Shown here one piece after another: positions 31,111 to 42,218 of a stretch of DNA of 64,000 nucleotides (positions are counted from its first letter, which is position 1; every line of letters starts with the position of its first letter). The translations under genes and the position numbers were made by a program. The notes beneath the pieces were generated by a model. It made no database searches. It saw only the letters and a program-made list of their open reading frames with translations, and was not told the DNA's origin. Source of the DNA: Isochrysis galbana (taxonomy: Eukaryota; Haptophyta; Isochrysidales; Isochrysidaceae); NCBI GenBank assembly GCA_018136815.1, contig CM030933.1, forward strand, positions 1,054,001 to 1,118,000, given 5' to 3'.

Positions 31111-32217
31111 TCACTCACGCTCGAGCGCACCATCCTGTTCACGCCCACGCCTAACCAACGTGTTCAGATGCGAATCTTGGACAATATCTGCATGGTTGGA
31201 ACGCATGAATTGCATGAAGCTCCGATTCATGCGCAAAATGACAAGTTTCTCGAGTTCGTCGTTGTCTAGCAACGTGTTGCCCTCGTCTAAGACGTGGCCG
31301 GCAGCGCGCAAGGCACGTTCGCAGAAAGACTCCGCATTGAGGGCGCCAATTTGCCCCCACGAAGCCGCAGCCATCCGAGGAATCCAACCATACAGCGATC
31401 GGTCAAAGTCCGCTTCCACAATGCGTCGGTATAAAATGCCAACGTCCAAAGTCATGAGGTCATCGACGGCATCTAGACAGGTCGGGTCCTTGCCTTGCAA
31501 CTTCTCCGGGAATTCGCGCTTCCAATCCACCGTGAGCCTGAGCCATCGCTTGAGGGACTTGGTGGCCTCGTCTTCGAGGTCCTTCTCGCGCTTGTATAGC
31601 CGTTCCTGTTCTTGTCGTTCCTTCTCAGCCTCGTCGATCGCCATACTGTCGTCGCTGCTGTTGTCGCTCTCATCGTCCGCGAACAGCCAATCAACTGCCG
31701 CTTCCCCGTAGACTGCTCCCGAGTCCAACTTCGAGGTGGTCGTCTTGAGATTGAGCGTGCGCGCCTTCTTTGCCGGCGTCGTATCTGCCGAGCATGTTCC
31801 CGATCCTTCTGGCAGTGTGGAGGCGATGTCGCTCAAGCGTTGCGTTTGTGCGCGAGCCTCAGCCTCCTGCTCACGGTCAAACTCGTCGGTAGCCAGGGCA
31901 AACCGGACATACTCTTTGATGAAGAGATCCTTCGCCTTCAACATGAAGTTCTTGTCGAGGTGGTTGCACTTGCATGTCCTGAGATCGAGCAGAGTAGCAA
32001 GAAGCTCCCTATCGCTCATGATCACTGCGCTATCGAAGTCCAACTCCTCCGTCTTGTTGCCGCAGAACCGCCGCTCCGCCTCGAGTCGAGCACGGAAGAC
32101 CGTGGTCTTGCCGATGTCGCTGAAGCTGTCCACATCCACCATATCCCGATGGAGGCGTGGGTCCGCATTCACGCGATGCAAGGCACTATATTTACTAGCG
32201 TGGAGATATATTATCAC
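31111..32217 (-). pseudogene. hAT-superfamily transposase remnant, C-terminal part
   Basis: The frame holds 368 codons without a convincing ATG at its start (GTG at 32217; first ATG at 32142). The C-terminal ~70 residues match the hAT dimerisation region: WIPRMAAASWGQIGALNAES, then FCERALRAAGHVL and ELEKLVILRMNRSFMQFMR. Upstream is an acidic, Ser/Asp-rich linker (DDESDNSSDDSMAIDEAEKE). The catalytic DDE core and the N-terminal zinc finger are not in this frame; a zinc-finger-like frame lies at 32814-33557 but on the opposite strand. It is therefore an incomplete or rearranged transposase. Confidence 0.65.
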
Positions 32218-32367
32218 ATACTTTTACAGAATTCATTACGACGGTGTAGACTTCTCGGAAGAACGGAAGAATCAATACTGATACGAATAATAGAAAGATA
32301 CACCACACAAAGCAAAGCACTTCTCTTCGCTCAAGAAACCGACTCGGCAAGAACTGCCCAAGCGGGT

Positions 32368-32538
32368 ATGGGAAGACAACCCAAGAAGAGGATAGACTTA
32401 GGCGACTTGAGGCCCGTTTTTCATACAAATGACAAGGGTGGCCTCAAACCCAGCGAGGAACTGGTGGAACTAGCCACCAAGCTGAAAATAGCGCACGCTG
32501 TCGAGGAACCCAAGAAGCTACTAAACGAAGGCGAATAA
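32368..32538 (+). CDS. Short protein-like frame of unknown origin, 56 residues
   Basis: From ATG 32368: MGRQPKKRIDLGDLRPVFHT, then charged helices (SEELVELATKLKIAHAVEEP) to a TAA at 32538. Base composition is more balanced than host genes, and it sits between two transposase-like pieces. Possibly the end of a retroelement gag or capsid gene; not recognised. Confidence 0.3.
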   Translation: MGRQPKKRIDLGDLRPVFHTNDKGGLKPSEELVELATKLKIAHAVEEPKKLLNEGE

Positions 32539-32813
32539 GCCGGCGAAGCAAAGACAAAAACGACCAATAGCGACACCACGACCCCTACACAATCAAAACG
32601 AGAAGCGCGAGTCCGAGCGGAGAGGCATATCCAAGGCAACGACTCAAAAGGCCTGCCCGGCCCCCACACTCCGAACCAGGCCTTAGGTAGCGCACCGAGG
32701 CCGGACCCCGGAAACCAAAGAAAATGGAATGAAGGGGGGCAGGGAAAGAGGTGGGGAAAGGGAAGATAAATAAGGGCGGTGTGGATAGTAAAGGGGGAAC
32801 CCGTCGATAGTAG

Positions 32814-33557
32814 GTGTGTAGCCCAGAATCTTCAGATGTTTTTTTTAGTGCTCAAGGTGGTAAGCAAGGACGACTGACAATTCGTAGCCTAACCCCGGAG
32901 GCCCGGCAAAGCTATTACAAGTCCCGGTATGCGGGCAAGCAAGTCGCCCTCCCTAGCAAGCGCACGCGCAGCTGGATTGGCGTCAACCAATTGATTGGGT
33001 ACCACTGCATCTTCTGTGTGCAATTGCCGGCAATCTGCCGCGCTCGTGACGCCTTCTCGGTTGGCTACGGTATGCTACCCCTTGTGGAAGGGGCTCTGCC
33101 AAAGCCAAAGCCCATCCCCCACACCCAGAAGGTCACCGCACATGAGGGGAAGGCCGAACACAAGAAGGCGGTGAGCGAGTACTGCAAGAAGTCTGGGGAT
33201 GGTGATCGGAGAATGGGCTTCACCGACACCTTCTTGGAGCGCACACCGACAGACGTCTTGTACGCTCGGACTGTCCGAACGGTGCATACCCTCTGCATCA
33301 AGCAGATCTCAATCTCTTCAGGCAAAGGCAAATCCACTGTTCCCACAACTGTTCCACAGTGTTCCAAGTTCCAACACCTTGTTGGAACACCTTTTAGGGC
33401 TGGTGTTCCAACGTTCCATTTTAGGGTGGTGTTCCACGTGGAACAGTGGAACACCGTTGGAACGTTCCTACACGAACCCTGTGACAAAGACTTCAACTTG
33501 GAGATTTCGGACGCCCTGATGCAAGCGGCGACCGAGCTGGGCATCCGGAGAACATAA
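32814..33557 (+). pseudogene. Zinc-finger transposase-like frame interrupted by a GTTCCA-rich MITE
   Basis: The open frame has no early ATG. It contains YHCIFCVQLPAIC, then AHEGKAEHKKAV, a C-C-H-H arrangement like the BED/TTF zinc finger at the N-terminus of transposases. From about 33335 to 33475 the DNA is built from GTTCCA/TGGAAC repeats (TGTTCCACAGTGTTCCAAG, GTGTTCCACGTGGAACAGTG) and is probably an inserted MITE; a protein-like tail (DFNLEISDALMQAATELGI) resumes after it. Confidence 0.45.
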
Positions 33558-33559
33558 CA

Positions 33560-34380
33560 TAACTCACTCGGGCAAGAACGAGGATTCCTACTGATCGACC
33601 GCCCCCGGGGGGCGAGACGTGACCCAGATACCTCACTCTTACCCCCTCCGTCTCACGCCCCCGGCCGAAGCAGCGCGCGCGCCCCCCCCTCCCCCGGTCG
33701 TACAGAGAAGGAATCGGGGGGAGGGGAAGGGGATGGTGGTAGGATAGGGAGGGTAGTTAGGAGTAGCACCAGCAATCTGCCTCACGCCGTGCAAGTAGCG
33801 GCTAGTTTTTTAAGATTTTTTTAATTGTGGGCCTCTATTGCACTCATGGACTGAATGCCATAGATTGTTGTATAAATAACTGTGGACATTTGATGGCTCC
33901 ATTCGATTGATGTCCCATAATTGATAATTGACGGAACGACACCTTCGTGCGTGTCCTCCGGAATGAATAACTCCGGGTCCATCGCCCCCGCCGGCGGGGC
34001 GCTGCAGGCTGGCGCCTACGCATCGGCCATCTCGACGAGCTCAAGCGAGTCGTCGACGGCGGCGACGGCGATGAGGGCGGGGGGAGCAGGGGTGGCGAAC
34101 ATAGCTTGATAGCTTGAGCGCTTCAGTGTGTGTGTGTGTGTGCTGGAGGGGGCGAGGCTAGCGGCGCGCGGCGGCGGGGGGAGAAGCGGCGAGGCGCCCC
34201 CCTTCTCCGTGGGGGGGGGGGGCTTTCCCTCTTTTCCCCGGTCTTTGCGCGTCCCTGCTCCGTTGGCGTTCACCTGCGTAAACTACTTGTAAAGCTCACT
34301 GTCTACTGTTGGCGATCGGGAGAAAATTTCCCCCCGATAGCTCTCGGGGGCCCCCGAGAGCTCCTGGGGGGTGACTTATA
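33560..34380. other. Intergenic: virus-like segment, microsatellite and hairpins
   Basis: 33840-33960 matches 4090-4160 in inverted orientation (AACTGTGGACATTTGAT, TTGACGGAACGACACC), i.e. a piece of the dispersed virus-like DNA. 34124-34142 is a short TG run. 34325-34375 has inverted CCCCGAGAGCTC/GAGCTCTCGGGG-type hairpins resembling 48010-48080. No gene is supported. Confidence 0.45.
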
Positions 34381-34454
34381 TTTAGGATTTGGCGCACTTT
34401 TCCGACTTGTGGTGTGAGCCTCGCTCCCCGCGCGCCCCGCGGATTTGGCCGCGA

Positions 34455-37400
34455 ATGGCGTCCGCCGCGGAGGCGCGGCTCGCCGGCCTAGTGGCACTTG
34501 TTCTTCTGCAGCTCTGCCTGCTCGCCTTTCTGCTGCATAGACAGCATTCACACGGCGCGCTCGCCGCTCTGACCACGCCAGCAAGCTCTGGGCACAGTGG
34601 AGTCGCTTTGCAGCCCACGCTGCTCTCATTGCAGCGCAGTCCTGCGAGAGAAAATAGAGGATGGGCCTCGCCATTCCACAGCAGCACGCTGGGACGACGT
34701 GTGCCACGCTCGGCGCTCCCAAACATCTTGCTTGCCATCGCGGACGACCTCCCACGCACGGCTCTCGGTGCTTACGGCTCCGCACTGGGTGTCACTCCAG
34801 CGTTGGATGCCCTGGCTGCGTCAGGCCGACATCTGGACGAAGTCCACACACCTTCGCCGCTGTGTACGCCTTCTCGGGTGGCCCTGTTGACTGGCCACCA
34901 TGCCAGCTGCGCCTACTATAGCCGTGAGCGTCGCACTGTGAGGCAGATGCGTCTGGATGGCACTGTGGGTGAATCAGTGGAGTTGGACCCGCTCAACTTC
35001 AACCTAGTTTTGGCTCCAGGGCTTGGCGGCAGTGAGCGGCAACACAACAACGCATCGCAGCATACTGGGTCTGCCGCCACCCCTGGTAGGGCATTATTCC
35101 CCGAGACTCCAGGGGTGATGCAGTCCGGCAGGTGGAACAAAGTGGACTCATTGCCAGCTGAGGTCTCTGCATCAAGCCCATTGCCAAAGCGCAACATATT
35201 GTACAAATTTGGCTCATCGCTGAGGGACGATGAGGCTCGTGAGATGGAACGAGCACAGCAACGGCACCAGGCACAGACAGACCGATCGGTATCAGCACAG
35301 GTGGATCGAAGCCACGCTTCACGGGGCAGCAACATTCGTAAGGAGGACCCCACAGCGGGAGGCCAAGACAGTAGCGCAGGTGCACATAGAGGCGGACCAT
35401 CGAAGCCCATGCGTGAAGGCAAGGAACGTCCTGATGGTCGTCCGGGGAAAGGCAGCAAAACTCAGACAGGCGCTTCATCGCATGGCGCGAACGATAGAAT
35501 CGGTAGAAAAGAGGCGACAGGCAAAGATGGACGATCAAAGTCTGATGGACGATTTTCTCGAAAGGCAAAATCTAGCACTTCAAAGGGAGGTGGCTTGGGT
35601 TTAGGATTCGAAGGCCAAGGCGACCCTCAGCAGATTGAGTTACCGCGGAGCACTCTTCCCGCAAAAACTGATAAACACATAGGCAAGCACGATACTGGCG
35701 TCCTTGGGAGTTTTTCATTGCGTCAGGAGGATGTCTCGGCAGTGATGGAAGAGTCGGCGGACCTAGCAGGCATCGCATTGAGTACGAGTGGGATTGGCTC
35801 AACCTTAAACTATGCCCCTACCGACGGCGCCTGGGCTGGTGCGACCACCATTGGGCACGTGCTTCGTCTGCGCGGCTATTCCTCGGCATTTGTGGGCAAG
35901 TGGCATATGGGCCACCCGCGCACCAACCTCAGCGCAGCCGATCGACGGCGAGTGCAGCGGACTCCCGCTGCGGAGTGGAAGTCTGTCCGTGATGTCGTGT
36001 TGCGGGAGTATAAGCGGGTGCAAGGCATGGTCCGCGAGGCGGGGTTCGACTATGCTGAACGAATTTACGTGAATAACCTTTACGCCGAGCAGGTGATGCG
36101 CGTAGGTTTGCTTTGCACCCCGTTGCGCTCGTGGGACTGGATCGCGGTCCCGCATTGGGCGGGGGATTCGCCCACTAGACCACAAGAGCCTTTAGGCCGT
36201 TTTCCCTCGACTATTGAGCGGTAATCCCTCCGTGTTTGTAATCGCAGCACGTTTTGCCGGCGGCGATGCTTCTTCACAATGTTGAATGGATTGTTGAAGG
36301 TGCGACAAAGTTCATCGCCATGCCACGACGCAATCCGTTCTTTTTAGTGGTTGCGTGGACACTTCCTCACAACCCAGACGTTGAATTATCCATAAGTGGT
36401 GACGTGCGCTTCACGCCCGGTGGTCTGTGGAACTGCAATCGCACCGCTGTCTCTGCGGCTAGAGAATCAGTGCGCTTGCGTGCAACCAGGCTCGCGCCAT
36501 CACTGCTGCCGAGATATGGGCATAAGCACTATCCTCTTGCGCTAGCTTGGATGGACTCAGGGATGGATTCAATTCTCGGCGCCCTCAGACAGGCATCCCT
36601 AGAAGCATCGACTCTCGTCATCTTCACAGCCGATCATCATTCGTACGATAAGTCGCATTGCTACACGTATGGGTCCCAAGTGCCGCTAATCATTGCTTGG
36701 CCGGGAACGGTCCCTCCTCTCGCCTCGCACACGATTGACTACCTCGAGCCCATTGGGGCCGCTAGCGATGGGCTTGGGACAAGTGTCAGTGTAGCGAGCG
36801 GGACGGGTAGGATAATTGGTGGAGCTAACATACCGCCCGAGCCTCGTTACTTGCTCTCTCATCTTGACATCGCCCCCACAATCTATGATGCGGCCGATGT
36901 ACCCCCCCATCGGCGCTTCCGATGGGCCGACTCGCCACGAGCTCTAGGGAATGTTTCCATTCCTACGGTGCCCGGCGAATCTCCCACGCAACCCGGTTCA
37001 CGGACGCCGCCACAACTTTTTGGGCACAGTCTTGCCGGACTCCTTTTGAAACCGCCACTAGGACAAGCGGCGGGTGCTGAACGTCGCTCAGAAGAAAATG
37101 GGCTGGGACATGACTATCTCTTCTGTGAAGTCGGAATGGCGCGCTCTGTCTTCACGAAGACGCACCGCCTGATTTGGGCTCCGCAGATTAAACCAATTTC
37201 CAAGGGTGGCTCCACAGACACGCATTACCTCTATCAGGTCAACAAGCACCACCCAGCGTACTGGAAACCGCTCCAGCTCTACGACTTGCGGTCTGACCCC
37301 CTTGAACAAATCAATGTAATTGACGATCCAACGCATGCCACCGAGCTGAAGCGGCTACGAGAGCTACTCGATGATCATGTCAACATGAGGCACACATTTT

Positions 37401-37465
37401 GCGATGACAAGGCTTTACCGGGGGTAACCAGCGGACCTAGCTCTAAGGTTGCGAGCGGCCCGTAG
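34455..37465 (+). CDS. Membrane-anchored sulfatase, two exons
   Basis: Exons 34455-36092 and 36248-37465 join in phase 0 (GT-AG; 155-bp intron) to about 951 residues. ATG 34455 is the first true ATG of the frame. Residues ~8-28 are a hydrophobic anchor (LAGLVALVLLQLCLLAFLL), giving a type II secretory protein. The sulfatase fold starts at PNILLAIADDLPR (metal-binding Asp pair); the catalytic cysteine is in CTPSR at residue ~137, the C-x-P-x-R signature modified to formylglycine. The second conserved block SSAFVGKWHMGHP comes near residue 480, and exon 2 supplies TLPHNPD, FTADHHSYDKSH and LYDLRSDPLEQ. About 240 residues of low-complexity Ser/Gly/Lys/Arg sequence (~180-420) split the two signature blocks. 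It probably hydrolyses sulfate esters of extracellular or Golgi polysaccharides; the substrate is unknown. Confidence 0.9.
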
Positions 37466-37469
37466 ACGG

Positions 37470-38265
37470 CACCTGCACTAATAGAACCAACACCATTCTT
37501 GTCTCGTTTGAAGTCCTAATTACAAATTGCTCATTGCGAGTGGCATTGACATGAGAGAGAGCGCGTGCCACGGCGCCGTCCGGTTATTTACCTCTTATTT
37601 GCTTTACGACCTCCCAAAAGCGCATGTCTAATTCTGACATGGGAGGGATTAGGAGGTAGGGAATCTCGTCTAGGTCTAGGTGTCTAGGTAATATATGGTC
37701 GTTGTTGCTTTTTGCTTTATGCAGCCATCTGACGGCAGTGGGGCGCGGGTGTCGAGTCGAGCGCTACCGGAGGGCTCTGAGCCACTCCGTCGCGAGCGGC
37801 ACCGGCGGTTAGCGCGGCGCTCTGGCCCTCCTCCCCGCCGGGAGTCGGGTGAATGAAATTCTGGATGGGGTCGGGCATCCCCTCTGGGTGTCTGGACTGG
37901 GAACGAACGGCGAACGAAGGGCTGTGGGGCGGTGAGGTGCTCCTAGCGGCCCTAGTGTGTTGGATAGTGAGAGATTGTTAGACCTACAAAGAACTCTTCC
38001 CTCTGGGAAGGAGCCTAGACTGCTTGAGTGCAGCGACGCAGCGAACAACGACGGACAACGAACCTGAGAACAACAGGATACACCGACCCACGAACACACC
38101 GGAATCATTCACCTAAACCAAGCAAATTATCAAGCAACCGCGACCCCAAATCACCGATAACTCAAACACGCCGCGAGAGACGGAGAGAGAGAGCGAGAGA
38201 GAGAGAGACTCCGCAGCGACGGCCGGAGCGTGTCTCCGTTGTAACTTCCCACGCAGCGGAGAGCC
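37470..38265. other. Intergenic, no gene supported
   Basis: No protein-like frame. GTCTAGGTCTAGGTGTCTAG at 37668 is a short tandem; 38165-38210 is a GAGA-rich patch. Confidence 0.5.
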
Positions 38266-38269
38266 CGAA

Positions 38270-39000
38270 GGGGAGCGTCATGTCGCGCGACCACGGCGAT
38301 CACTTTGGATACAGATCGCGACGAGATATCTTCACGACAGAGGAAATCTTGCCGTTGAGCGTGAACCTTCTAGACGCTTCTAACGAACAACCCTGAGTAG
38401 CAACCAAGGGGAAGAAACACCAAAGGGGCCAAGGGCTTGCATGTAACTTGCATCAAGGGGAAAGATTCCCTCACCTAAGAAGCGAACCTACACCGATCTC
38501 CAAGGGGAGATGGCAAATTAAACCTCAAATCTCGAGCGGATAGAGCAACCGACTCGCTCGCCAAAAACCTTGACCGAGAAGAAAGAAGCAAGGACCTACA
38601 AGCCAAGGGTAGCGGACCTAGGGAATGTGAGAGGAAGTTTCCGAACGCCAACGTCAACGCCAAACGCGGGAAGGCAACGAAACCCTAACCAGGCCAAGCA
38701 GAACCTACGAAGAACAGGCCTGGACGACAACGAAAGACAGCAAGTCCCAAGAAAGAACCGGAACCCAACAAGAAACAACAAGCCTTGCAAGAAGCTAAAC
38801 AAGCCTTCACAAGGTAACCTGAGAGCCTGAGACAAGCGCGCAGCGAGCAACAGGCGACCTGGCTCCTTTGGGTCAAGATTGCCCGAAAGGAGGAAACCTG
38901 GAATCTAGACTTCACAAACAAGCTAGAAGGAACGAAACGAGAACTCGAATTCTAGATCGCTAGGGACGAACCCTACCAACCTAGAAGTACCTGAGCTTCA
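38270..39000 (+). pseudogene. Decayed gag-like coding region
   Basis: The DNA is T-poor and A/C/G-rich. Protein-like pieces occur in shifting frames: MSRDHGDHFGYRSRRDIFTT (38279), a helical RADRATDSLAKNLDREERSK piece (~38535), and ALQEAKQAFTR, stop, PESLRQARSEQQATWLLW (~38790-38880). Lys/Gln/Glu/Arg richness and short-range frame changes suggest a decayed LTR-retrotransposon gag or structural gene. No reverse transcriptase was seen nearby. Confidence 0.4.
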
Positions 39001-39449
39001 CCGTGTGGCCGCACGGCGAAGGACCTGGAAATAAGAGCCTGGAAATCGCATCATCTAGGATGAATGCGACAGCGGGGCGCCCCGATTGACCCTATAATAA
39101 AAATAGGTTATGTCCCTAGTTGATGGATAGCCCTGAATCTTCAAGAGTGATGCTGAGATGGATGGAGCTGTGGATTTCCATTGTATGAACATGGGGGGTG
39201 GGGAGGGACACGGAGGGGCCCGGGGACGTTGAGCGCGGGCCGTGGGTATGGTCAGGAGGCGGGGTGGTGCCAGGCAGGGGACGTAGCACGCGGAAGGATC
39301 ACGGGTCATAGGGCAGAGGGCCACAACCTACCTTTATGAAAAACATTCTTGAAGGTGTCCGCTACGCTTCTAGTGACTCGCACCACTCCGGTATCGCGCT
39401 CGCCATCGCCTAAACCCCGCCACACTCTCACCCCCGCACCCACTACCCC

Positions 39450-40580
39450 TAGGCTCAGGTAGAAATATGCAGTTTTTACTACCCAAATATGCAAAGAAAA
39501 TATGCAGAATATATGCAGTTTGTCACCCAAATATGCAAAACATATGCAAAACATATCTTATATGCGTAGGCAATAGCAATTATAGGCGTAGGCGTGAGAC
39601 ACATGCGAATGTTAAGTGAAAGTGAGGGAGGAGAGAAAGCAGAGAGGGGGGGGGGAGGGAGAGAGTGAGGGAGAATGCAAGTAAGTAGCTAGCACATGAA
39701 CCCCTTCATTCAAGCATCACGCACCTTCTTGCTCTTGCTTGCGCTTGTTGCGATTGAAGCGCAACATCAAAGACGCACACACTTGGTCCCCAAGGGACCT
39801 GTCCCTCACAGATGGAAACATGAGGGCTAGCAACGAAATCACACGCTCACATGCAGCGGAATTTGGGCTAAGACAAAGGGCAATCCTAGCTGCTAGAGCC
39901 CATGTTGGAAAGCGGCTATGATGAGTTGCCCACCACCCGAGCACGGCTTTGGAGAAAATCTTGACATCGGATTGGTCTATGGTTGTCCCGGCACATGCCG
40001 CAAGGTGCCCTCACCGAGCTCCATGTGCTTGACGTTCGAGCCAACTTGAACAAGGAGAGGAGGATCTTTGCGGTCGTTCAGATCGTTGTTGTCGTTGGTG
40101 TCGCTATTGCCGCTCTCGCGCTCGTCCTCGCCAGCCCTTGGCTGCTCCTGCATTGCCCTCGCTACGTCTGCACGCTCGCGCTCGCGTGCACGATGGTCCA
40201 CGTCGATGTGGATGCCCATCCTGCGACGCAGCCCGGCGCGAGCGTGGGACGAGCGATCTGAGGCGCATGAAGATAGGGCTGCTCAGCGCGTGGGGGGACG
40301 GGAGAGGGCGCTTGGGAGCAGGCAGAGAGGGGGGGGGGAGGGGGGAGAGGGGCGGAGAGGGGCGGAGAGGCGGGCCACTCGCCCATGAGGCACGCCTCCC
40401 AGGGGGGGCCTGCTCAATACCAAGGGGGGGCTATTCAATACCAGGGGGGGCCTTGCCTCTCCCCCACTCCACTTCTACCCAAATATGCAAAAAATATGCG
40501 GACATGTGTCAAAATATGCAGATCTCACAAATCTACCCAAATATGCAATCAAATATGCTGCATATTTCTACCTGAGCCTA
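39450..40580. mobile_element. hAT element, 1131 bp, with 8-bp target duplication
   Basis: The left end TAGGCTCAGGTAGAAATATG and the right end, its exact complement, are terminal inverted repeats. The flanks ACTACCCC (39442-39449 and 40581-40588) are a perfect 8-bp direct repeat, the hAT signature. Subterminal regions carry many ATATGCA/ACCCAAATATGC repeats, the likely transposase-binding sites. The interior holds a transposase remnant at 39717-39944 (minus). Non-autonomous now. One end-like copy lies at 11000-11107. Confidence 0.9.
39717..39944 (-). pseudogene. hAT transposase dimerisation-domain remnant
   Basis: The minus-strand peptide FPTWALAARIALCLSPNSAA, CERVISLLALMFPSVRDRSL, then VCASLMLRFNRNKR fits the hAT C-terminal dimerisation motif (W-x2-LA, SxxxCER, LxxxR, LxLxxN). 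Nothing of the catalytic core remains. It lies within the inverted repeats of the 39450-40580 element, confirming its class. Confidence 0.75.
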
Positions 40581-40589
40581 ACTACCCCC

Positions 40590-41280
40590 TCTAACTAAGG
40601 GGGGTGGGCCCGCGAGCACTACGAAGGGCTAGGCGGGGGAGGGCGGGCTGGGGCAAGCATGTCAGCTATTTCCTGTAGTCAAACGTAAATGCGTGCGTTG
40701 CTCACATTATTTTTCTCTGAATTCTCGGGGACGTTTGAGTCGTTCTCTTCTCGAGTCCGAGCCGCTCTATCGCCGCTGTTCTGGTTGCCTGTTGTCGAAT
40801 CATCTACGGACTAATGTAAACCTGCGCGTTTCTTACCTTCTTTGGTCTGTGAGTGACGGTCAACCTTTTTGTTTTTGTCGCTTTTTGTGCATTTCTTCGT
40901 CTTCGTTCTCAGGTCGTCGCGTGCCGCCTGCGCGCGCCATGCCCTCCCTTTGGGGGGACCTGCAGGCCCCCCCCCCCAGCTAGCCGGCTGAGCGGCTCGC
41001 GGCTCATGGGGGCAGTGGAGGCTGTGGCTTCGCCCCTGGCCCCCCCTGCCTCCCCCTCGCTCGCCTCGCCGGCCTCGGGGGCCGTCTTGACCGTCCTGCC
41101 TCCTGTGGGTCTGTGGCTCAGAGAAGGTGGGGGGGTCAGTACGATTTGGTGTGGGTCAGGGCGAGGGAGTGCAAGTTGCGTTGTGCAGCCTGGGAAGGTC
41201 TGGCTGGGTGTGTTGAGTGCTCAGCACAAGCCAAAAGGCATGGCTTGAGGGTGACTGACAGTCAACTATCAGTAAACTGA
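40590..41280. other. Intergenic with an R1-like patch
   Basis: 40930-41130 resembles the R1 middle part in plus orientation (CGCGCGCCATG, CCCCTGCCTCCCCCTCGCT). No gene. Confidence 0.45.
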
Positions 41281-41287
41281 TAGGGTC

Positions 41288-41780
41288 ATGGAGCGCGCGC
41301 TGCCGCCCTCCCTCGCTGCCGCTGCCCTCGCCGCGATGGACGAAGGCTTGATGGACACGCCGCTGTCGCCGAAACGACCGCGTCAGGACGACCCCCCCAG
41401 TCAGGTGGGCACAGGAGCCGGCCTGCCGCGCCCGCGAACCACCGCGAACACCACGAACAAGGCCGCCATGCTGGCAACAGCCAGCATGCAGCACACCTCC
41501 AACACAACACACAGCCACACCAGCCACACCACTCCAGTGGGACGCCTCCAAAGGGAAGTCCTCAAGCTCGTCCTCGACCTCAGAGGACTCGTCGGAGTCG
41601 TGCTCCTCTGATCGGTCGACGACCAGTCGAGCGATTCTTCGACGTCCTCGCAAAAAGCCGGCGGAAAGCCCGCCGCGACAAGCATGGCCGCGGCGCCGCG
41701 GCGTCAAAAGTGGTAGCCACCGTGAATGGCACGATGGGTACTCGTCCATGCTCGCCCCCGAACCCGTGCGGGGACGCTCG
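41288..41780 (+). pseudogene. Second copy of the LMDTPLSPKRP gene start, frame-shifted
   Basis: ATG 41288 begins MERALPPSLAAAALAAMDEG and reaches LMDTPLSPKRPRQDDPP, then a Thr/Asn/His-rich stretch to a stop at 41611. A shifted frame continues with an acidic Ser run (SSSSSTSEDSSESCSSDRS) and basic residues, as if one reading frame was broken near 41555. Matching DNA is at 1300-1440 (minus). A duplicated or mobile gene of unknown function. Confidence 0.4.
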
Positions 41781-41789
41781 CATCGATCG

Positions 41790-41915
41790 CCATTGCTGAG
41801 TCGCCGGCATGGGAGTGCGGCTCGCGCCCCGCGCCCCGGAGGGGAGCTGGTGCCGGAGAGAGGGGGGCGAGGCACCCCCCCATGCTGAACTAAGTATAAA
41901 CTTAGTTGAGTTTGT
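41790..41915 (+). repeat. R1 repeat, 3' end
   Basis: GAGAGGGGGGCGAGGCACCC, then GAACTAAGTATAAACTTAGT, is the R1 terminus as at 6560 and 18830. Confidence 0.65.
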
Positions 41916-42218
41916 AGTTTGTTATAGATCACAAGATGTTTGCCTTGACGAAGAGCTGCGCTTTGCGCTACCATCACACCCAACACCAACTTAGCGTGAG
42001 GCTGATCAGAGGATCACGGCTTAGCGGTGGAGTTCAGCACGGCGCCAACCGCAAGAGGTGGCGCGCAGTGCGTGCGTTAGCGTATAGCGCATACTGAGCG
42101 AGACGTCGTGATGGGCCGCTGGCCGATAAAAAGTTCAGACGGGGTGTATACGGGCTTTTTGGAAATGGGCGGTGGTTGCGGGCAGATTGAGTGAAAGCGC
42201 CTCTCGTGAGTCAACTCG

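Noticed and set aside
31612..32538. 308-codon plus-strand frame opposite the hAT remnant
   Set aside because: Most of it is antisense to the transposase-like frame; only the last 56 codons look independent.
36095..36247. tRNA-like GATTCGCCC stretch in the sulfatase intron
   Set aside because: No acceptor stem or cloverleaf can be drawn around it.
41156..41989. 277-codon minus-strand frame
   Set aside because: Overlaps the LMDTPLSPK remnant and an R1 end; composition explains the open frame.
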